From Priestia iocasae (lineage in GTDB: Bacteria; Bacillota; Bacilli; Bacillales; Bacillaceae_H), in the NCBI RefSeq assembly GCF_016909075.1, contig NZ_JAFBFC010000001.1:1-64000 (forward strand): a DNA stretch of 64,000 nt, read 5' to 3'. The notes beneath the pieces are model-generated. The model worked only from the letters and a program-made list of their open reading frames with translations, was not told the DNA's origin and searched no databases. The translations under genes were made by a program, and so were the position numbers. This document shows, piece by piece, positions 1-8,564 of the stretch. Numbering within the stretch: position 1 is the first letter of the stretch; every line of letters begins with the position of its first letter.

Positions 1-1715
1 ATACAGAACCGGCTAGTTCTGTACAAGAGAGCGCACCAATTCAACAAGTGGAAGAAGTAAAAGAAGAAAAAATTTACAATGAAAAAGAATCAGCACCTGC
101 TTTACTTTTTGAGAACGCGTCTAGTGTTGATGTAGAACAGCAAGAAGAAAAGCAAGAAGAAAAACAGGAAGAACGATCAAATCCATCAAGGCGTTATGTA
201 CCTTACAATGTCATGATGTTAAAGAAGGATCGTCGAAAAATGGAACAGAAGCAAATCGAAAAAAAACCGGAATTAACGCAACCTCAACAAGGAAATTATA
301 GATTTCCTTCCATGAACTTGCTTAATATCCCACCAGCTAAAATGGAAGATGACAATCAGTGGTTAGAGGATCAGCGAGAGTTGCTTGACATAACATTAAA
401 AAACTTTAACGTACGTGCGAAAGTAGTGAATGTGACACAAGGGCCTACTGTAACAAGGTTTGAAGTGCAGCCCGAGCCAGGTGTGAAAGTTAATAAAATT
501 ACAAACTTAACAGATGATATTAAGTTAAGTTTAGCGGCGCGTGATATTAGGATTGAAGCGCCGATTCCTGGGAAAAATACAATCGGAATTGAAGTCCCTA
601 ATCGCCATAGCAAGCCTGTTTTATTGAGAGAGATTTTAAGAAGTCCAGCTTTTAATCAAAGTCAGTCCCCATTAACTGTTGCATTAGGGTTAGATATTTC
701 GGGTGATCCAGTTGTAACAGATTTAAATAAAATGCCACATGGGCTAATTGCAGGGGCAACAGGATCTGGAAAAAGTGTATGTATTAATACAGTTATTGTG
801 AGCTTGTTGTACAAAGCAGCTCCTCATGAAGTAAAGCTAATGCTCATCGATCCAAAGATGGTGGAATTAGCTCCTTATAATGGTATTCCTCACTTAGTCA
901 GTCCTGTTATTACCGATGCAAAAGCGGCTACAGCTGCTTTAAAGTGGGCAGTTGAAGAGATGGAACGTCGTTATGAACTGTTTGCTCACACAGGTGTACG
1001 TGATATTACAAAATACAATGAGCGTGTTCGTGCTCATAATGAAAAAAGTGGGGAGCTTCCTTACCTCGTTATTATTATTGATGAGTTAGCTGACTTAATG
1101 ATGGTTTCACCAGGGGAAGTAGAAGAAGCGATTTGTCGCATTGCGCAAAAAGCACGTGCATGTGGTATTCATCTATTGCTGGCTACGCAACGCCCATCAG
1201 TGGATGTAATCACAGGTTTAATTAAAGCGAATGTTCCAACACGAGTTGCATTTTCAGTCTCTTCACAAGTAGATTCTCGTACGATTATTGATACGGGTGG
1301 AGCTGAAAAACTACTAGGTAGGGGAGACATGCTACTTTTAGAAAATGGATCTTCTAAAACCGTTCGTGTTCAAGGGAACTTTGTTTCAGATGAAGAAATC
1401 GACAATGTAGTGGCTCACGTGAAATCACAGCAAAAACCTACCTACTTGTTTAGCCAAGAGGAATTACTGACAAAAAATCAAACATCGCTTTCTCAAGAAG
1501 AGGATGAGCTTTTTTATGAAGCATGTGAATATGTGTTAGAGCAAGGTGGAGCATCTACTTCAAGTTTGCAACGTCGCTTTCGCATTGGATATAACCGTGC
1601 AGCACGACTTATTGACATGATGGAAGAACAAGGCATTATTTCTGAAGCAAGAGGAAGTAAACCAAGAGATGTATTAATTACAGAGGGCGACTTACAAGAG
1701 ATTCATAGTTCATGA
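1..1715 (+). CDS. sftA: DNA translocase SftA (FtsK/SpoIIIE family), 3' part
   Basis: Partial gene: the reading frame is open from base 3 to the stop at 1713-1715, so the N-terminus lies outside the window and the GTG at 48 is not the real start. About 570 codons are visible, against roughly 950 aa in B. subtilis SftA (remembered). An acidic, Gln/Glu-rich linker at the visible N-terminus is followed by the RecA-like motor with Walker A GATGSGKSV (about 751-777) and Walker B LVIIIDELADLMM (about 1066-1100), then a C-terminal winged-helix gamma domain (about 1500-1690) that in this family reads oriented DNA sequences. SftA is the soluble FtsK-like pump that clears DNA from the closing septum. 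No membrane segment is visible in this part. SpoIIIE is the alternative, but gene order next to murC and ytxGHJ favours SftA. Confidence 0.9.
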   Translation, partial: TEPASSVQESAPIQQVEEVKEEKIYNEKESAPALLFENASSVDVEQQEEKQEEKQEERSNPSRRYVPYNVMMLKKDRRKMEQKQIEKKPELTQPQQGNYRFPSMNLLNIPPAKMEDDNQWLEDQRELLDITLKNFNVRAKVVNVTQGPTVTRFEVQPEPGVKVNKITNLTDDIKLSLAARDIRIEAPIPGKNTIGIEVPNRHSKPVLLREILRSPAFNQSQSPLTVALGLDISGDPVVTDLNKMPHGLIAGATGSGKSVCINTVIVSLLYKAAPHEVKLMLIDPKMVELAPYNGIPHLVSPVITDAKAATAALKWAVEEMERRYELFAHTGVRDITKYNERVRAHNEKSGELPYLVIIIDELADLMMVSPGEVEEAICRIAQKARACGIHLLLATQRPSVDVITGLIKANVPTRVAFSVSSQVDSRTIIDTGGAEKLLGRGDMLLLENGSSKTVRVQGNFVSDEEIDNVVAHVKSQQKPTYLFSQEELLTKNQTSLSQEEDELFYEACEYVLEQGGASTSSLQRRFRIGYNRAARLIDMMEEQGIISEARGSKPRDVLITEGDLQEIHSS

Positions 1716-1740
1716 ATCTTATAAGAATAATAAAAGAATG

Positions 1741-1790
1741 GGTTAATCTATTAAGGTGAATGAAGACCACAATAGATTAACCTCTTTTAT
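1741..1790 (+). terminator. Intrinsic terminator after sftA
   Basis: A perfect 12-bp stem (1741-1752 with 1771-1782, GGTTAATCTATT and its complement) with an 18-nt loop is followed by TCTTTTATTG. It lies 25 bases after the sftA stop. The T tract is interrupted, so efficiency may be moderate. Confidence 0.7.
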
Positions 1791-2159
1791 TGTGATATCA
1801 ATTAACTTCATCATGATGGTACATCATTTTCATAAAAAGAGATCCGTTCATAAATCGTTACCTAGGCCTCTTAACATCTCTCAAAGGTTAGGGGGTATGA
1901 CATAAAAGCTCTTTTATCATGTTAAATTTTCTAAACCAATTTATATAATAAGCTTCAAGATTGCTGCCTTTTTTAAAAGGTTTGTCATTATGTTTAAAAT
2001 GATTTACTATATGTAAAGATAAGTAAAAGTTCATTCATATAGATTGTATAATTGTTTCGCACTTATTAGCTAAAGCATGATCATTGGTTTTAGCTTATTA
2101 TTGTTATGGGGATATGTCAGGTATTAAGAATGGATTTATAAATAAAGGGAGTTTAGGGA
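1791..2159. other. Non-coding interval before the nicotinate PRTase gene
   Basis: About 370 AT-rich bases without a plausible coding frame. A short hairpin (AGCTAAA at 2068-2074 against TTTAGCT at 2088-2094) is visible. No riboswitch, T-box or known operator was recognised. It presumably carries the promoter of the gene at 2160. Confidence 0.4.
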
Positions 2160-3245
2160 ATGAAGGAAATAGAGTTAAAACTACAAGGTAAGATTAAACG
2201 TCTGACAAATCGAACGTTTAAATTTGATGACCGTGTAAAAGAAGGTTGGTTTTCAGCTGTTTATTTTCTTAAAACAAAAGAAATTGTCAAAGAGTTTAAG
2301 ACTGATAATATTGTAACAATGCAATTTTTTCAAAAAGACCATGCTGTTTTATGTGGGACAGATGAAGTTATTGCATTAATTAAAGCCTATGCCGATAAGC
2401 CGGAAGACTTAGAAATTTATTCGTTAAAAGATGGAGATAAAATTAAACCATTTGAGACCGTTTTAACCATCACTGGACCTTATCAAAACTTCGGGTTTTT
2501 AGAAGGTGTAATTGATGGAATTTTAGCGCGTCGTACATCTGTTGCGACAAATGTGTATAACGTCGTAAAGGCGGCTGGAAAAAAGCCTGTTATCTTTATG
2601 GGAGATCGAGATGATCACTTCACACAGCAATCGGGAGATGGATATGCAGCCTACATGGGGGGCTCTACTGCTCAAGCTACTCATGCGATGAATGAATGGT
2701 GGGGCAAGCAAGGTATGGGTACAATGCCTCATGCACTTATTCAGCTATTTAATGGCGATATTGTAGAGGCGACAAAAGCTTATCATGCTAAGTTTCCAAA
2801 TGATGAACTAATTGTTCTTGTTGACTACAACAACGATGTGATTACAGATGCATTGAAAGTAGCAAGAGAATTTGGTGACAAGCTAAAAGCAGTTCGTGTA
2901 GACACATCGCGGACAATGATTGATCAACATTTTGTTAGACATCCAGAAGTGTTAGGAACGTTCGACCCTCGAGGGGTGAATGCAGAACTAATTTTTGCAC
3001 TGAGAGAAGCATTGGATCAAGAAGGATTCAATCATGTCAAGATTGTCGTAAGTGGTGGGTTTACAGAAGAACGGATTTCTAAGTTTGAAGAAAGACATGT
3101 ACCAGTTGATATGTATGGAGTTGGCAGTAGCTTACTAAAAATTCATATTGGCTTTACCGGAGATAATGTCTTATTAAATGGTAACCATGTTGCAAAAGCA
3201 GGAAGACGTTATCGACCAAACCCTCGTTTAGAAAAAGTGGAGTGA
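2160..3245 (+). CDS. Nicotinate phosphoribosyltransferase family protein
   Basis: 361 aa. The sequence reads as the type II phosphoribosyltransferase fold of the NAPRTase/quinolinate PRTase superfamily: an N-terminal beta domain, then a barrel with GDRDDHF (about residue 148), GTMPHALIQLFNGD (about 192-205), VDTSRTM (about 247) and a phosphate-loop-like VVSGGFTEERI (about 297). The family converts nicotinate plus PRPP to nicotinate mononucleotide for NAD salvage. ATG at 2160 has an AAGGGA site 9 bases upstream. The protein is shorter than classical PncB (nearer 490 aa) and belongs to the short class annotated as NAPRTase in many bacilli. Substrate is inferred: nicotinamide or another pyridine cannot be excluded. 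In the B. subtilis order I remember, this gene is not between sftA and murC. Confidence 0.75.
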   Translation: MKEIELKLQGKIKRLTNRTFKFDDRVKEGWFSAVYFLKTKEIVKEFKTDNIVTMQFFQKDHAVLCGTDEVIALIKAYADKPEDLEIYSLKDGDKIKPFETVLTITGPYQNFGFLEGVIDGILARRTSVATNVYNVVKAAGKKPVIFMGDRDDHFTQQSGDGYAAYMGGSTAQATHAMNEWWGKQGMGTMPHALIQLFNGDIVEATKAYHAKFPNDELIVLVDYNNDVITDALKVAREFGDKLKAVRVDTSRTMIDQHFVRHPEVLGTFDPRGVNAELIFALREALDQEGFNHVKIVVSGGFTEERISKFEERHVPVDMYGVGSSLLKIHIGFTGDNVLLNGNHVAKAGRRYRPNPRLEKVE

Positions 3246-3312
3246 CTCAAACACAGATAGGCTCTTTCTCTCGTGCATATTTAAAAAGATACTGGTCAAT
3301 AGGTGATCGAGG

Positions 3313-3999
3313 ATGAAAGATGAAAGAAAGATTGTACACTTTTCAAGCATTCGTGAGCAAAAACAAGCACAAGCAGACGACGGTATTATCCATTTTTACA
3401 GCCAAGTTTTGTCTTTTGTGAAAAGATATGCAAACATTCGAGAAAAAGTAAGAGCAAGTTATTTATTTCGTGAAAAAGTTGGATTTCCTCATAATCAAAC
3501 ACTTACAAGCGAATTAGAAGAGACTTTTTACGATTGGTTTGCTTTTGATTACGTGACGATACAAGGTAAAACAATGTTGCATGTTTTTTTAGATGAAAAC
3601 AAGCATGAGAAACAAGAGCCCTTTTTTATTCAATTAGCGCTATTTTTGACGAGTGTGTGGGAGCCTGTTTATGTGTCAAAAGTACCTGATTCATTTTTCG
3701 TAAAAGGATATAATCCATTGACAAATGAGCCCACAATCATCAAAGATGTAAGAGGGAGATTTACAGAAGTTAAGCAAGGTAAGATACTATGGGTTCGAAA
3801 AATAAAATCGATTGGATATGATGTGTTAGTTAGCTCTCGTCTATTATATGTAGACAATACAACATGTGTAATAACCGAGTTACATCATCGGTTTATGTGT
3901 ACGCAATTACAAATGGAAAAGCCATCGTGGCGCACATTTTTTAAAATGTATGCAATAGAGTATGTAGTAAATGGAGATACTAAAAGAGAAGATGATTGA
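3313..3999 (+). CDS. Hypothetical protein, 228 aa, unrecognised
   Basis: ATG at 3313 with AGGTGAT about 6 bases upstream. I do not recognise the family. The protein is soluble-looking: no signal peptide or membrane helix, many charged and aromatic residues, and mixed alpha/beta character. An N-terminal basic helix (residues about 30-55, rich in Arg/Lys) is followed by a beta-rich half with repeated aromatic-hydrophobic strands. The C-terminus ends in a charged KREDD tail. Codon use resembles the neighbours, so it is not obviously acquired. It sits between the PRTase gene (67-base gap) and murC (169-base gap), all on the plus strand, and could be cotranscribed with the PRTase gene; that is the only functional hint. 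Confidence 0.75.
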   Translation: MKDERKIVHFSSIREQKQAQADDGIIHFYSQVLSFVKRYANIREKVRASYLFREKVGFPHNQTLTSELEETFYDWFAFDYVTIQGKTMLHVFLDENKHEKQEPFFIQLALFLTSVWEPVYVSKVPDSFFVKGYNPLTNEPTIIKDVRGRFTEVKQGKILWVRKIKSIGYDVLVSSRLLYVDNTTCVITELHHRFMCTQLQMEKPSWRTFFKMYAIEYVVNGDTKREDD

Positions 4000-4168
4000 A
4001 ATTGGACATATTTACATGTATATGAATCCATGGTGTCATCAGAGTATCAATGCTATAATAAACAATCGTTATTGACGCGTATACATTATTTACATATGTT
4101 GATAAGAGCAATTCTAAATAACCGTCATATACTGTCTTACAGATAGACGAATGTTGGAGGTTCTTTAT

Positions 4169-5464
4169 ATGACAGTTTACCATTTTGTTGGAATTAAAGG
4201 TGCAGGAATGAGTGCATTAGCACAAATTTTACACGATATGAACTTTCAGGTTCAAGGATCAGATATCGAAAAAGAAATCTTTACACAAAAAGCACTAGAA
4301 CAAAGAGGCATTAGCGTTTTACCATTTGATAAAGACAATATTAAGACAGGCATGACTTTGATTGCAGGAAATGCGTTCCCTGATACACATGAAGAGATTG
4401 TAGCGGCAAATGAATTAGGTGTTGAGGTTATTCGTTATCATCGCTTTTTAGGCGACTTTATGAAACGTTATACAAGTGTAGCGGTAACAGGAGCTCATGG
4501 AAAAACATCAACAACAGGTTTACTCGCACATGTGATGCAAGGTGGCCAGCCTACTTCTTATCTTATTGGAGATGGTACAGGTAGAGGCGTAGACAATGGA
4601 ACGTATTTTGCATTTGAAGCATGTGAGTACCGTCGCCATTTCTTGTCCTATACTCCTGACTATGCAATTATGACAAACATTGATTTTGATCATCCAGATT
4701 ACTTTACAAGCGTTGAAGATGTGTTTAGTGCATTTCAAGAGATGGCACTTCAAGTGAAAAAAGGTATCATTGCTTGTGGAGACGATGAACATTTACAGAA
4801 AATCCAAGCAAAAGTACCTGTTTTATACTATGGACTTGGAGCAGAGAACGATTTTCAAGCTCGAAACATTGTAAAAAGTACAACGGGTACAGCCTTTGAT
4901 GTATTTGTGAGAAACACATTTTTTGCATCATTTGAGATACCAGGTTACGGAGATCATAATATTTTAAATGCATTAGCAGTAATTGCAATTTGTCATTATG
5001 AAGAAATTGACGTTGAAGTGATTCAAGCACAATTACAAACATACAAAGGTGTAAAGCGTCGCTTTAGTGAAAAGACAGTTGGAACACAAGTACTAATCGA
5101 TGATTATGCTCATCATCCAACTGAAATTACGGCAACCATTTCTGCAACTCGTCAAAAGTATCCAGAGCGTGAAATAGTAGCGGTCTTTCAACCACATACA
5201 TTTACACGAACACAGACGTTTTTAGAGAACTTTGCAGAAAGCTTACAAAAAGCTGATAAAGTTTATTTATGTAATATCTTTGGTTCAGCTCGTGAGCATC
5301 AAGGTAAATTAACAATTGAAGATTTACGCGAAAAGATTAGTGGTGCCGAGCTAATTGGCGAGCAAAACGTTGAAATTCTGAAAGAACATGAGGATGCTGT
5401 GCTTGTGTTTATGGGTGCAGGAGATATCCAAAAGTTTGAAGAGTTATATCAAAACACAATTTAA
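4169..5464 (+). CDS. murC: UDP-N-acetylmuramate--L-alanine ligase
   Basis: 431 aa, the usual length. It adds L-Ala to UDP-MurNAc in the cytoplasm, the first amino-acid step of peptidoglycan precursor synthesis. Visible motifs: N-terminal Rossmann-like [12 protein letters not shown] (residues 8-19), ATP loop [11 protein letters not shown] (about 106-116), central [11 protein letters not shown] (about 170-180) and [10 protein letters not shown] (about 311-320), typical of Mur ligases. An upstream in-frame ATG at 4151 is rejected because it overlaps the ribosome-binding site GGAGG (4156-4160); ATG 4169 has ideal spacing and gives the family N-terminus [11 protein letters not shown]. Confidence 0.97.
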   Translation: MTVYHFVGIKGAGMSALAQILHDMNFQVQGSDIEKEIFTQKALEQRGISVLPFDKDNIKTGMTLIAGNAFPDTHEEIVAANELGVEVIRYHRFLGDFMKRYTSVAVTGAHGKTSTTGLLAHVMQGGQPTSYLIGDGTGRGVDNGTYFAFEACEYRRHFLSYTPDYAIMTNIDFDHPDYFTSVEDVFSAFQEMALQVKKGIIACGDDEHLQKIQAKVPVLYYGLGAENDFQARNIVKSTTGTAFDVFVRNTFFASFEIPGYGDHNILNALAVIAICHYEEIDVEVIQAQLQTYKGVKRRFSEKTVGTQVLIDDYAHHPTEITATISATRQKYPEREIVAVFQPHTFTRTQTFLENFAESLQKADKVYLCNIFGSAREHQGKLTIEDLREKISGAELIGEQNVEILKEHEDAVLVFMGAGDIQKFEELYQNTI

Positions 5465-5468
5465 ATAA

Positions 5469-5513
5469 AAGCTTTGTCAAAAGGAGCAAAAAGTGCACCA
5501 GTTGGCAAAGCTT
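5469..5513 (+). other. Hairpin downstream of murC without T tract
   Basis: AAGCTTTGTCAA (5469-5480) pairs with TTGGCAAAGCTT (5502-5513) with one G-U pair. No T run follows, so it is not a standard terminator by itself; it may act as an RNA 3'-end stabiliser in front of the true terminator at 5528. Confidence 0.45.
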
Positions 5514-5527
5514 ACAATAATCCCTTT

Positions 5528-5580
5528 CACGTTTAACTTCATTTATACAATGGAGTTAAACGTGGGGGATTTTTTATTTT
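5528..5580. terminator. Bidirectional terminator between murC and ampS
   Basis: CACGTTTAACT (5528-5538) pairs perfectly with AGTTAAACGTG (5554-5564); flanking CCC/GGG extend the stem. T-rich sequence follows on the plus side (5571-5580). The ampS stop codon (5574-5576) lies just beyond, so both convergent genes can end here. Confidence 0.85.
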
Positions 5581-6689
5581 AAATTCTCAGGATTAAGAGG
5601 TTCTAATTCTGAAATGACGAATCGTCCATCTTTACGAATTAATACGTCATCAAAGTAAATTTCTCCTCCTCCATATTCAGGACGTTGAATCATTACCATA
5701 TCCCAATGGATATTTGATTTATTTCCGTTGTTCGTGTCTTCATAGCATTCACCAGGAGTAAAGTGGAAGCTACCATCAATTTTCTCATCAAACAGAATAT
5801 CTTGCATTGGATGTTGAATATAAGGATTTACCCCAATTGCAAACTCACCAATGTATCTAGCTCCCTCGTCTGTATCAAAGATTTTATTAATGCGATCTGT
5901 GTCATTAGCCGTTGCTTCTACGATTTTACCATCTTTAAATGTTAGTTTTACATTTTCGAAGGTGAAACCATGATAAGGTGAAGGAGTATTATAAGTAATG
6001 GTCCCGTTTACAGATTCACGGACAGGAGCTGTATAGACTTCGCCGTCTGGAATGTTCATTTCTCCTGCACATTTGACAGACGGAATATCCTTGATTGAGA
6101 AAGTAAGATCTGTTCCTTCTCCTGTAATGCGAACTCGATCTGTTTTATTCATTAAAGCAACAAGGCCATCCATTGCTTTTGACATTTTGCTATAATCTAA
6201 GTTACAAACGTCAAAGTAGAAATCCTCAAAGGCTTCTGTGCTCATTTTTGCCAGTTGAGCCATTGAAGCATTTGGATAACGTAACACAACCCATTTTGTT
6301 TTTGGAACACGAATGTCTCTATGTACTTTTTTCCCAACTGTGTTCCCATAGAGTGCCATTTTATCGCTTGGTACATCTGATTGTTCAAAAATGTTTTCAC
6401 CAGATCGAAGTCCTATGTAAGCATCCATGTTGCTCATAACGTTTGCTTCAAATTCAGCAATCATATTAAATTGCTCCTCTTGAGCACCGTTTAAAAGAGA
6501 ACGGTCTACTGCATGATCTTTTAAAAGAACAAATGGATAGCCTCCAGCTTCATAAGCTTCGTTCACTAAAGCAGTTACAAGCTCACGTTGAAGACCAAAA
6601 TTTTCAATTAATACTTTTTCACCTTTTTGAAGACGAATGGAGTAATTAATTAGATTTTTTGCTAATTTTTGAATTCTAGGGTCTTTCAT
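5574..6689 (-). CDS. ampS: Aminopeptidase, M29 family
   Basis: 371 aa. Metal-dependent cytoplasmic aminopeptidase of the AmpS/aminopeptidase T family, removing N-terminal residues from peptides. Visible family features: GENIFEQSDVPSDK (about 99-112), MNIPDGEVYTAPVRESVNG (about 237-255) containing metal-binding Glu, RYIGEFAIGVNP (about 280-291) with the second Glu, and the C-terminal His/Asp ligands in SNIHWDMV (about 327-334). The C-terminal segment GGGEIYFDDVLI is also typical. It is shorter than the approximately 410-aa AmpS I remember, matching a short clade of the family. ATG at 6689 is preceded by AGGAGGC. Convergent with murC. Confidence 0.88.
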   Translation of the reverse strand: MKDPRIQKLAKNLINYSIRLQKGEKVLIENFGLQRELVTALVNEAYEAGGYPFVLLKDHAVDRSLLNGAQEEQFNMIAEFEANVMSNMDAYIGLRSGENIFEQSDVPSDKMALYGNTVGKKVHRDIRVPKTKWVVLRYPNASMAQLAKMSTEAFEDFYFDVCNLDYSKMSKAMDGLVALMNKTDRVRITGEGTDLTFSIKDIPSVKCAGEMNIPDGEVYTAPVRESVNGTITYNTPSPYHGFTFENVKLTFKDGKIVEATANDTDRINKIFDTDEGARYIGEFAIGVNPYIQHPMQDILFDEKIDGSFHFTPGECYEDTNNGNKSNIHWDMVMIQRPEYGGGEIYFDDVLIRKDGRFVISELEPLNPENLK

Positions 6690-6770
6690 TTTGTATGCCT
6701 CCTAATGTATCATCAATACTGTAGATTATTATATATGACTTTTAGTAAAAAACATAATATTTCAACATTT

Positions 6771-6800
6771 AAAGGAATTACGTTATACTTTAACGAAAAC
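6771..6800 (+). promoter_or_regulatory. Candidate SigH promoter of ytxGHJ
   Basis: AAAGGAATT (6771-6779), 12 bases, AACGAAAAC (6792-6800) fits the SigH consensus RnAGGAwww-N11/12-RnnGAATww except for one -10 base. The orthologous B. subtilis csb40 (ytxGHJ) operon is known to be controlled by SigB and SigH. Confidence 0.55.
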
Positions 6801-6875
6801 AAGGTAATACATGTAATACATTCAATGTTTACATAGTCTATAAAATCGAGCCTCTAATCATATACGGCTAACGAT

Positions 6876-6901
6876 GTTTGATTTTTGTTAACAACGGGTA
6901 T
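6876..6901 (+). promoter_or_regulatory. SigB promoter of ytxGHJ
   Basis: GTTTGA (6876-6881), a 14-base spacer, GGGTAT (6896-6901) matches the SigB consensus GTTTaa-N12/15-GGGTAT with one mismatch. It predicts transcription starting near 6908, 35-40 bases before the ytxG start, and so also fixes that start. Confidence 0.8.
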
Positions 6902-6943
6902 CGTTTTGTAACAACAAGACTAATTGGAGGTGTCATCAACCTG

Positions 6944-7435
6944 ATGATCATTATTTTATATCTAAGTGCAGCAGTAGCTGCGATTGCATTTCTCTATCTC
7001 GTTATTTCTATTTCAAAAACATTAAAGTCTGTTCAGCAAACATTAGACTCAGTGGGGGGTACACTTACTGGGCTTGAGAAACAAATGACTGGCATTACAA
7101 CCGAAACAACTGCATTATTACATAAAACAAATCTTCTAGCAGAAGACATTCAACGGAAATCAGAGTCCTTAAATGTGGTTGTGGACTCAGTTAAAGATGT
7201 CGGGGATTCTATTCATGATTTGAATAAATCCATTAAAAATGTTTCTAACAGTGTTACGCAAAAAGTAGAAGCAAACAAAGAAAGCGTTGCGCAAGTAATA
7301 CAGTGGAGTAACGTTGCTTTGGACATTTGGGGTCGCATTAAAGCAAAAAAGCAGCAAAATGAAGGGACAGACGAGCAAGTTGAGCTTAGAGAACCTGTAG
7401 AATCACAAATGAAACGATCGAGGTCGTACTCTTAA
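6944..7435 (+). CDS. ytxG: DUF948 membrane-anchored stress protein YtxG
   Basis: 163 aa. One N-terminal membrane helix (residues about 2-23, rich in I/L/A/V) followed by a long heptad-like helical region with many Ser/Thr/Lys/Val (DSVGGTLTGLEKQMTG and repeats), as in DUF948 proteins that resemble chemoreceptor coiled coils. The biochemical role is unknown; the B. subtilis ortholog belongs to a SigB/SigH general stress operon. Start chosen at ATG 6944: a longer reading from TTG 6878 would begin inside the SigB promoter, while GGAGG (6926-6930) lies 13 bases before 6944. CTG 6941 cannot be excluded. First gene of ytxG-ytxH-(ytxJ). Confidence 0.85.
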   Translation: MIIILYLSAAVAAIAFLYLVISISKTLKSVQQTLDSVGGTLTGLEKQMTGITTETTALLHKTNLLAEDIQRKSESLNVVVDSVKDVGDSIHDLNKSIKNVSNSVTQKVEANKESVAQVIQWSNVALDIWGRIKAKKQQNEGTDEQVELREPVESQMKRSRSYS

Positions 7436-7460
7436 TTTATTTTGATGAGGAGGAGTTTTC

Positions 7461-7880
7461 ATGGGTAAAGAAAAAGAAGGTTTAAGTAGCAAGGATTTTT
7501 TACTCGGATCAATCCTAGGTGGAGTGGTAGGAGCAGCAACTGCTTTGTTACTTGCACCGAAAGCAGGTAAAGAGTTACGTTCAGACTTAAATGAACAAGC
7601 AACGTTTGTAAGGTTAAAAACTGAGCAAATTGCTAATACAGCCAAAGACAAAACTACCGACTTATCTCAAGCATTCTCAGAGCAATCTGCTCAAGTTGTA
7701 AATAAAATTAAGTCTATTGGTAAAAAAGAAGCAGAACAAGAAGAACTACCACAGCCAAGCTTAGATATATTAGAGGACGAAGTAGAAAGTCAGCATATTG
7801 AACAACAAGGCGATGTGCAAAAGAAGTTGCAAGAAACACAGCAAGCATTGCAAGAATTTGAAGAGAATGTAACAAAATAA
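7461..7880 (+). CDS. ytxH: YtxH domain general stress protein
   Basis: 139 aa. Hydrophobic glycine-rich N-terminal segment ([20 protein letters not shown], residues 13-32) followed directly by PKAGKELR, the YtxH-domain signature, then a charged, Gln/Glu-rich helical tail. Role unknown; orthologs are induced by stress through SigB. Excellent AGGAGGAG site (7446-7453) before ATG 7461. 25 bases after ytxG, so cotranscribed with it. Confidence 0.88.
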   Translation: MGKEKEGLSSKDFLLGSILGGVVGAATALLLAPKAGKELRSDLNEQATFVRLKTEQIANTAKDKTTDLSQAFSEQSAQVVNKIKSIGKKEAEQEELPQPSLDILEDEVESQHIEQQGDVQKKLQETQQALQEFEENVTK

Positions 7881-7887
7881 GACAGGT

Positions 7888-7970
7888 GGCTCACTAAAAG
7901 TTTGTTCTTTCCTTCCTTTTCTGTAGAAAAGTGAAGAGGTGTAAACGTTAAGAGTGAGCCTTTTTATTTA
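7888..7970 (+). terminator. Probable terminator between ytxH and ytxJ
   Basis: GGCTCACT (7888-7895) pairs with AGTGAGCC (7953-7960), followed by TTTTTATTTA. The 57-base loop contains a second imperfect hairpin (CTTCCTTTT with AAAAGTGAAG). The long loop suggests partial termination. Confidence 0.6.
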
Positions 7971-8024
7971 TCATGTTATAGTGATAGACAGTAAACAAAA
8001 GCTGTTTGAAAGGAAGAGAATAGT

Positions 8025-8348
8025 ATGAAGAAAATTTCAACTAGAGAAGAATTTAATCAAGTTATAAAAGATAACGAAACATTTTTATTCTTAAAACATA
8101 GTATAACGTGCCCAATTAGCAGCGCGGCATATGAGGAGTTTAAAAGCTATGTAGAGGAAAATCAACACATTCCTTCTTACTACTTGCATGTTCAAGAAGC
8201 AAGACCACTTTCAAATGATATAGCAGAAGAATACAATATAAAGCATGAGTCACCACAGGTGTTTCTGTTTAACCAAGGAAACGTAAAGTGGCATGAATCA
8301 CATTGGCGCATTACTAAAAGTGAATTAGCTAATCAATTAAATAAATAA
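8025..8348 (+). CDS. ytxJ: Monothiol bacilliredoxin-like YtxJ
   Basis: 107 aa thioredoxin-fold protein. The N-terminal helix/strand is followed by FLFLKHSITCPISSAAYEEF, whose TCPIS is the monothiol bacilliredoxin motif (one Cys, residue about 30). A later SPQVFLF carries the thioredoxin-fold cis-Pro (about 84). Family role: removal of bacillithiol from mixed disulfides during redox stress, together with YphP/YqiW (family knowledge). AAGGAAGAG precedes ATG 8025. 144 bases separate it from ytxH with a probable terminator between, so it may be partly uncoupled from ytxGH. Confidence 0.9.
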   Translation: MKKISTREEFNQVIKDNETFLFLKHSITCPISSAAYEEFKSYVEENQHIPSYYLHVQEARPLSNDIAEEYNIKHESPQVFLFNQGNVKWHESHWRITKSELANQLNK

Positions 8349-8364
8349 GCGATGTATCATAACG

Positions 8365-8425
8365 GACTTTGCCCTTCTTGTTTGCATAGAACTTGAAGGG
8401 CAAAGTCTTCTTTATTTCCTTTATG
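8365..8425 (+). terminator. Terminator after ytxJ
   Basis: A perfect 13-bp stem (GACTTTGCCCTTC 8365-8377 with 8395-8407) and a 17-nt loop, followed by TTCTTTATTTCC. Confidence 0.85.
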
Positions 8426-8531
8426 TTCTTCATTACTCGCTCTCAAAAAAGAGTTTAATCTCAAGGGTGGCATACTCATGAATCAATGGAGGAAGGGAGA
8501 GAGCAGTGATAACGTGTGTTCTTTTAAATTG

Positions 8532-8560
8532 TTGAAATGTTTTTACAAAAGTGCTATCCT
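8532..8560 (+). promoter_or_regulatory. Candidate distal SigA promoter of aroA
   Basis: TTGAAA (8532-8537), 17 bases, TATCCT (8555-8560). If used it would give a leader of about 370 bases before aroA. Confidence 0.4.
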
Positions 8561-8564
8561 ATCT

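Noticed and set aside
4151-4168. Upstream ATG extending murC
   Set aside because: It lies over the GGAGG ribosome-binding site; ATG 4169 gives the known N-terminus.
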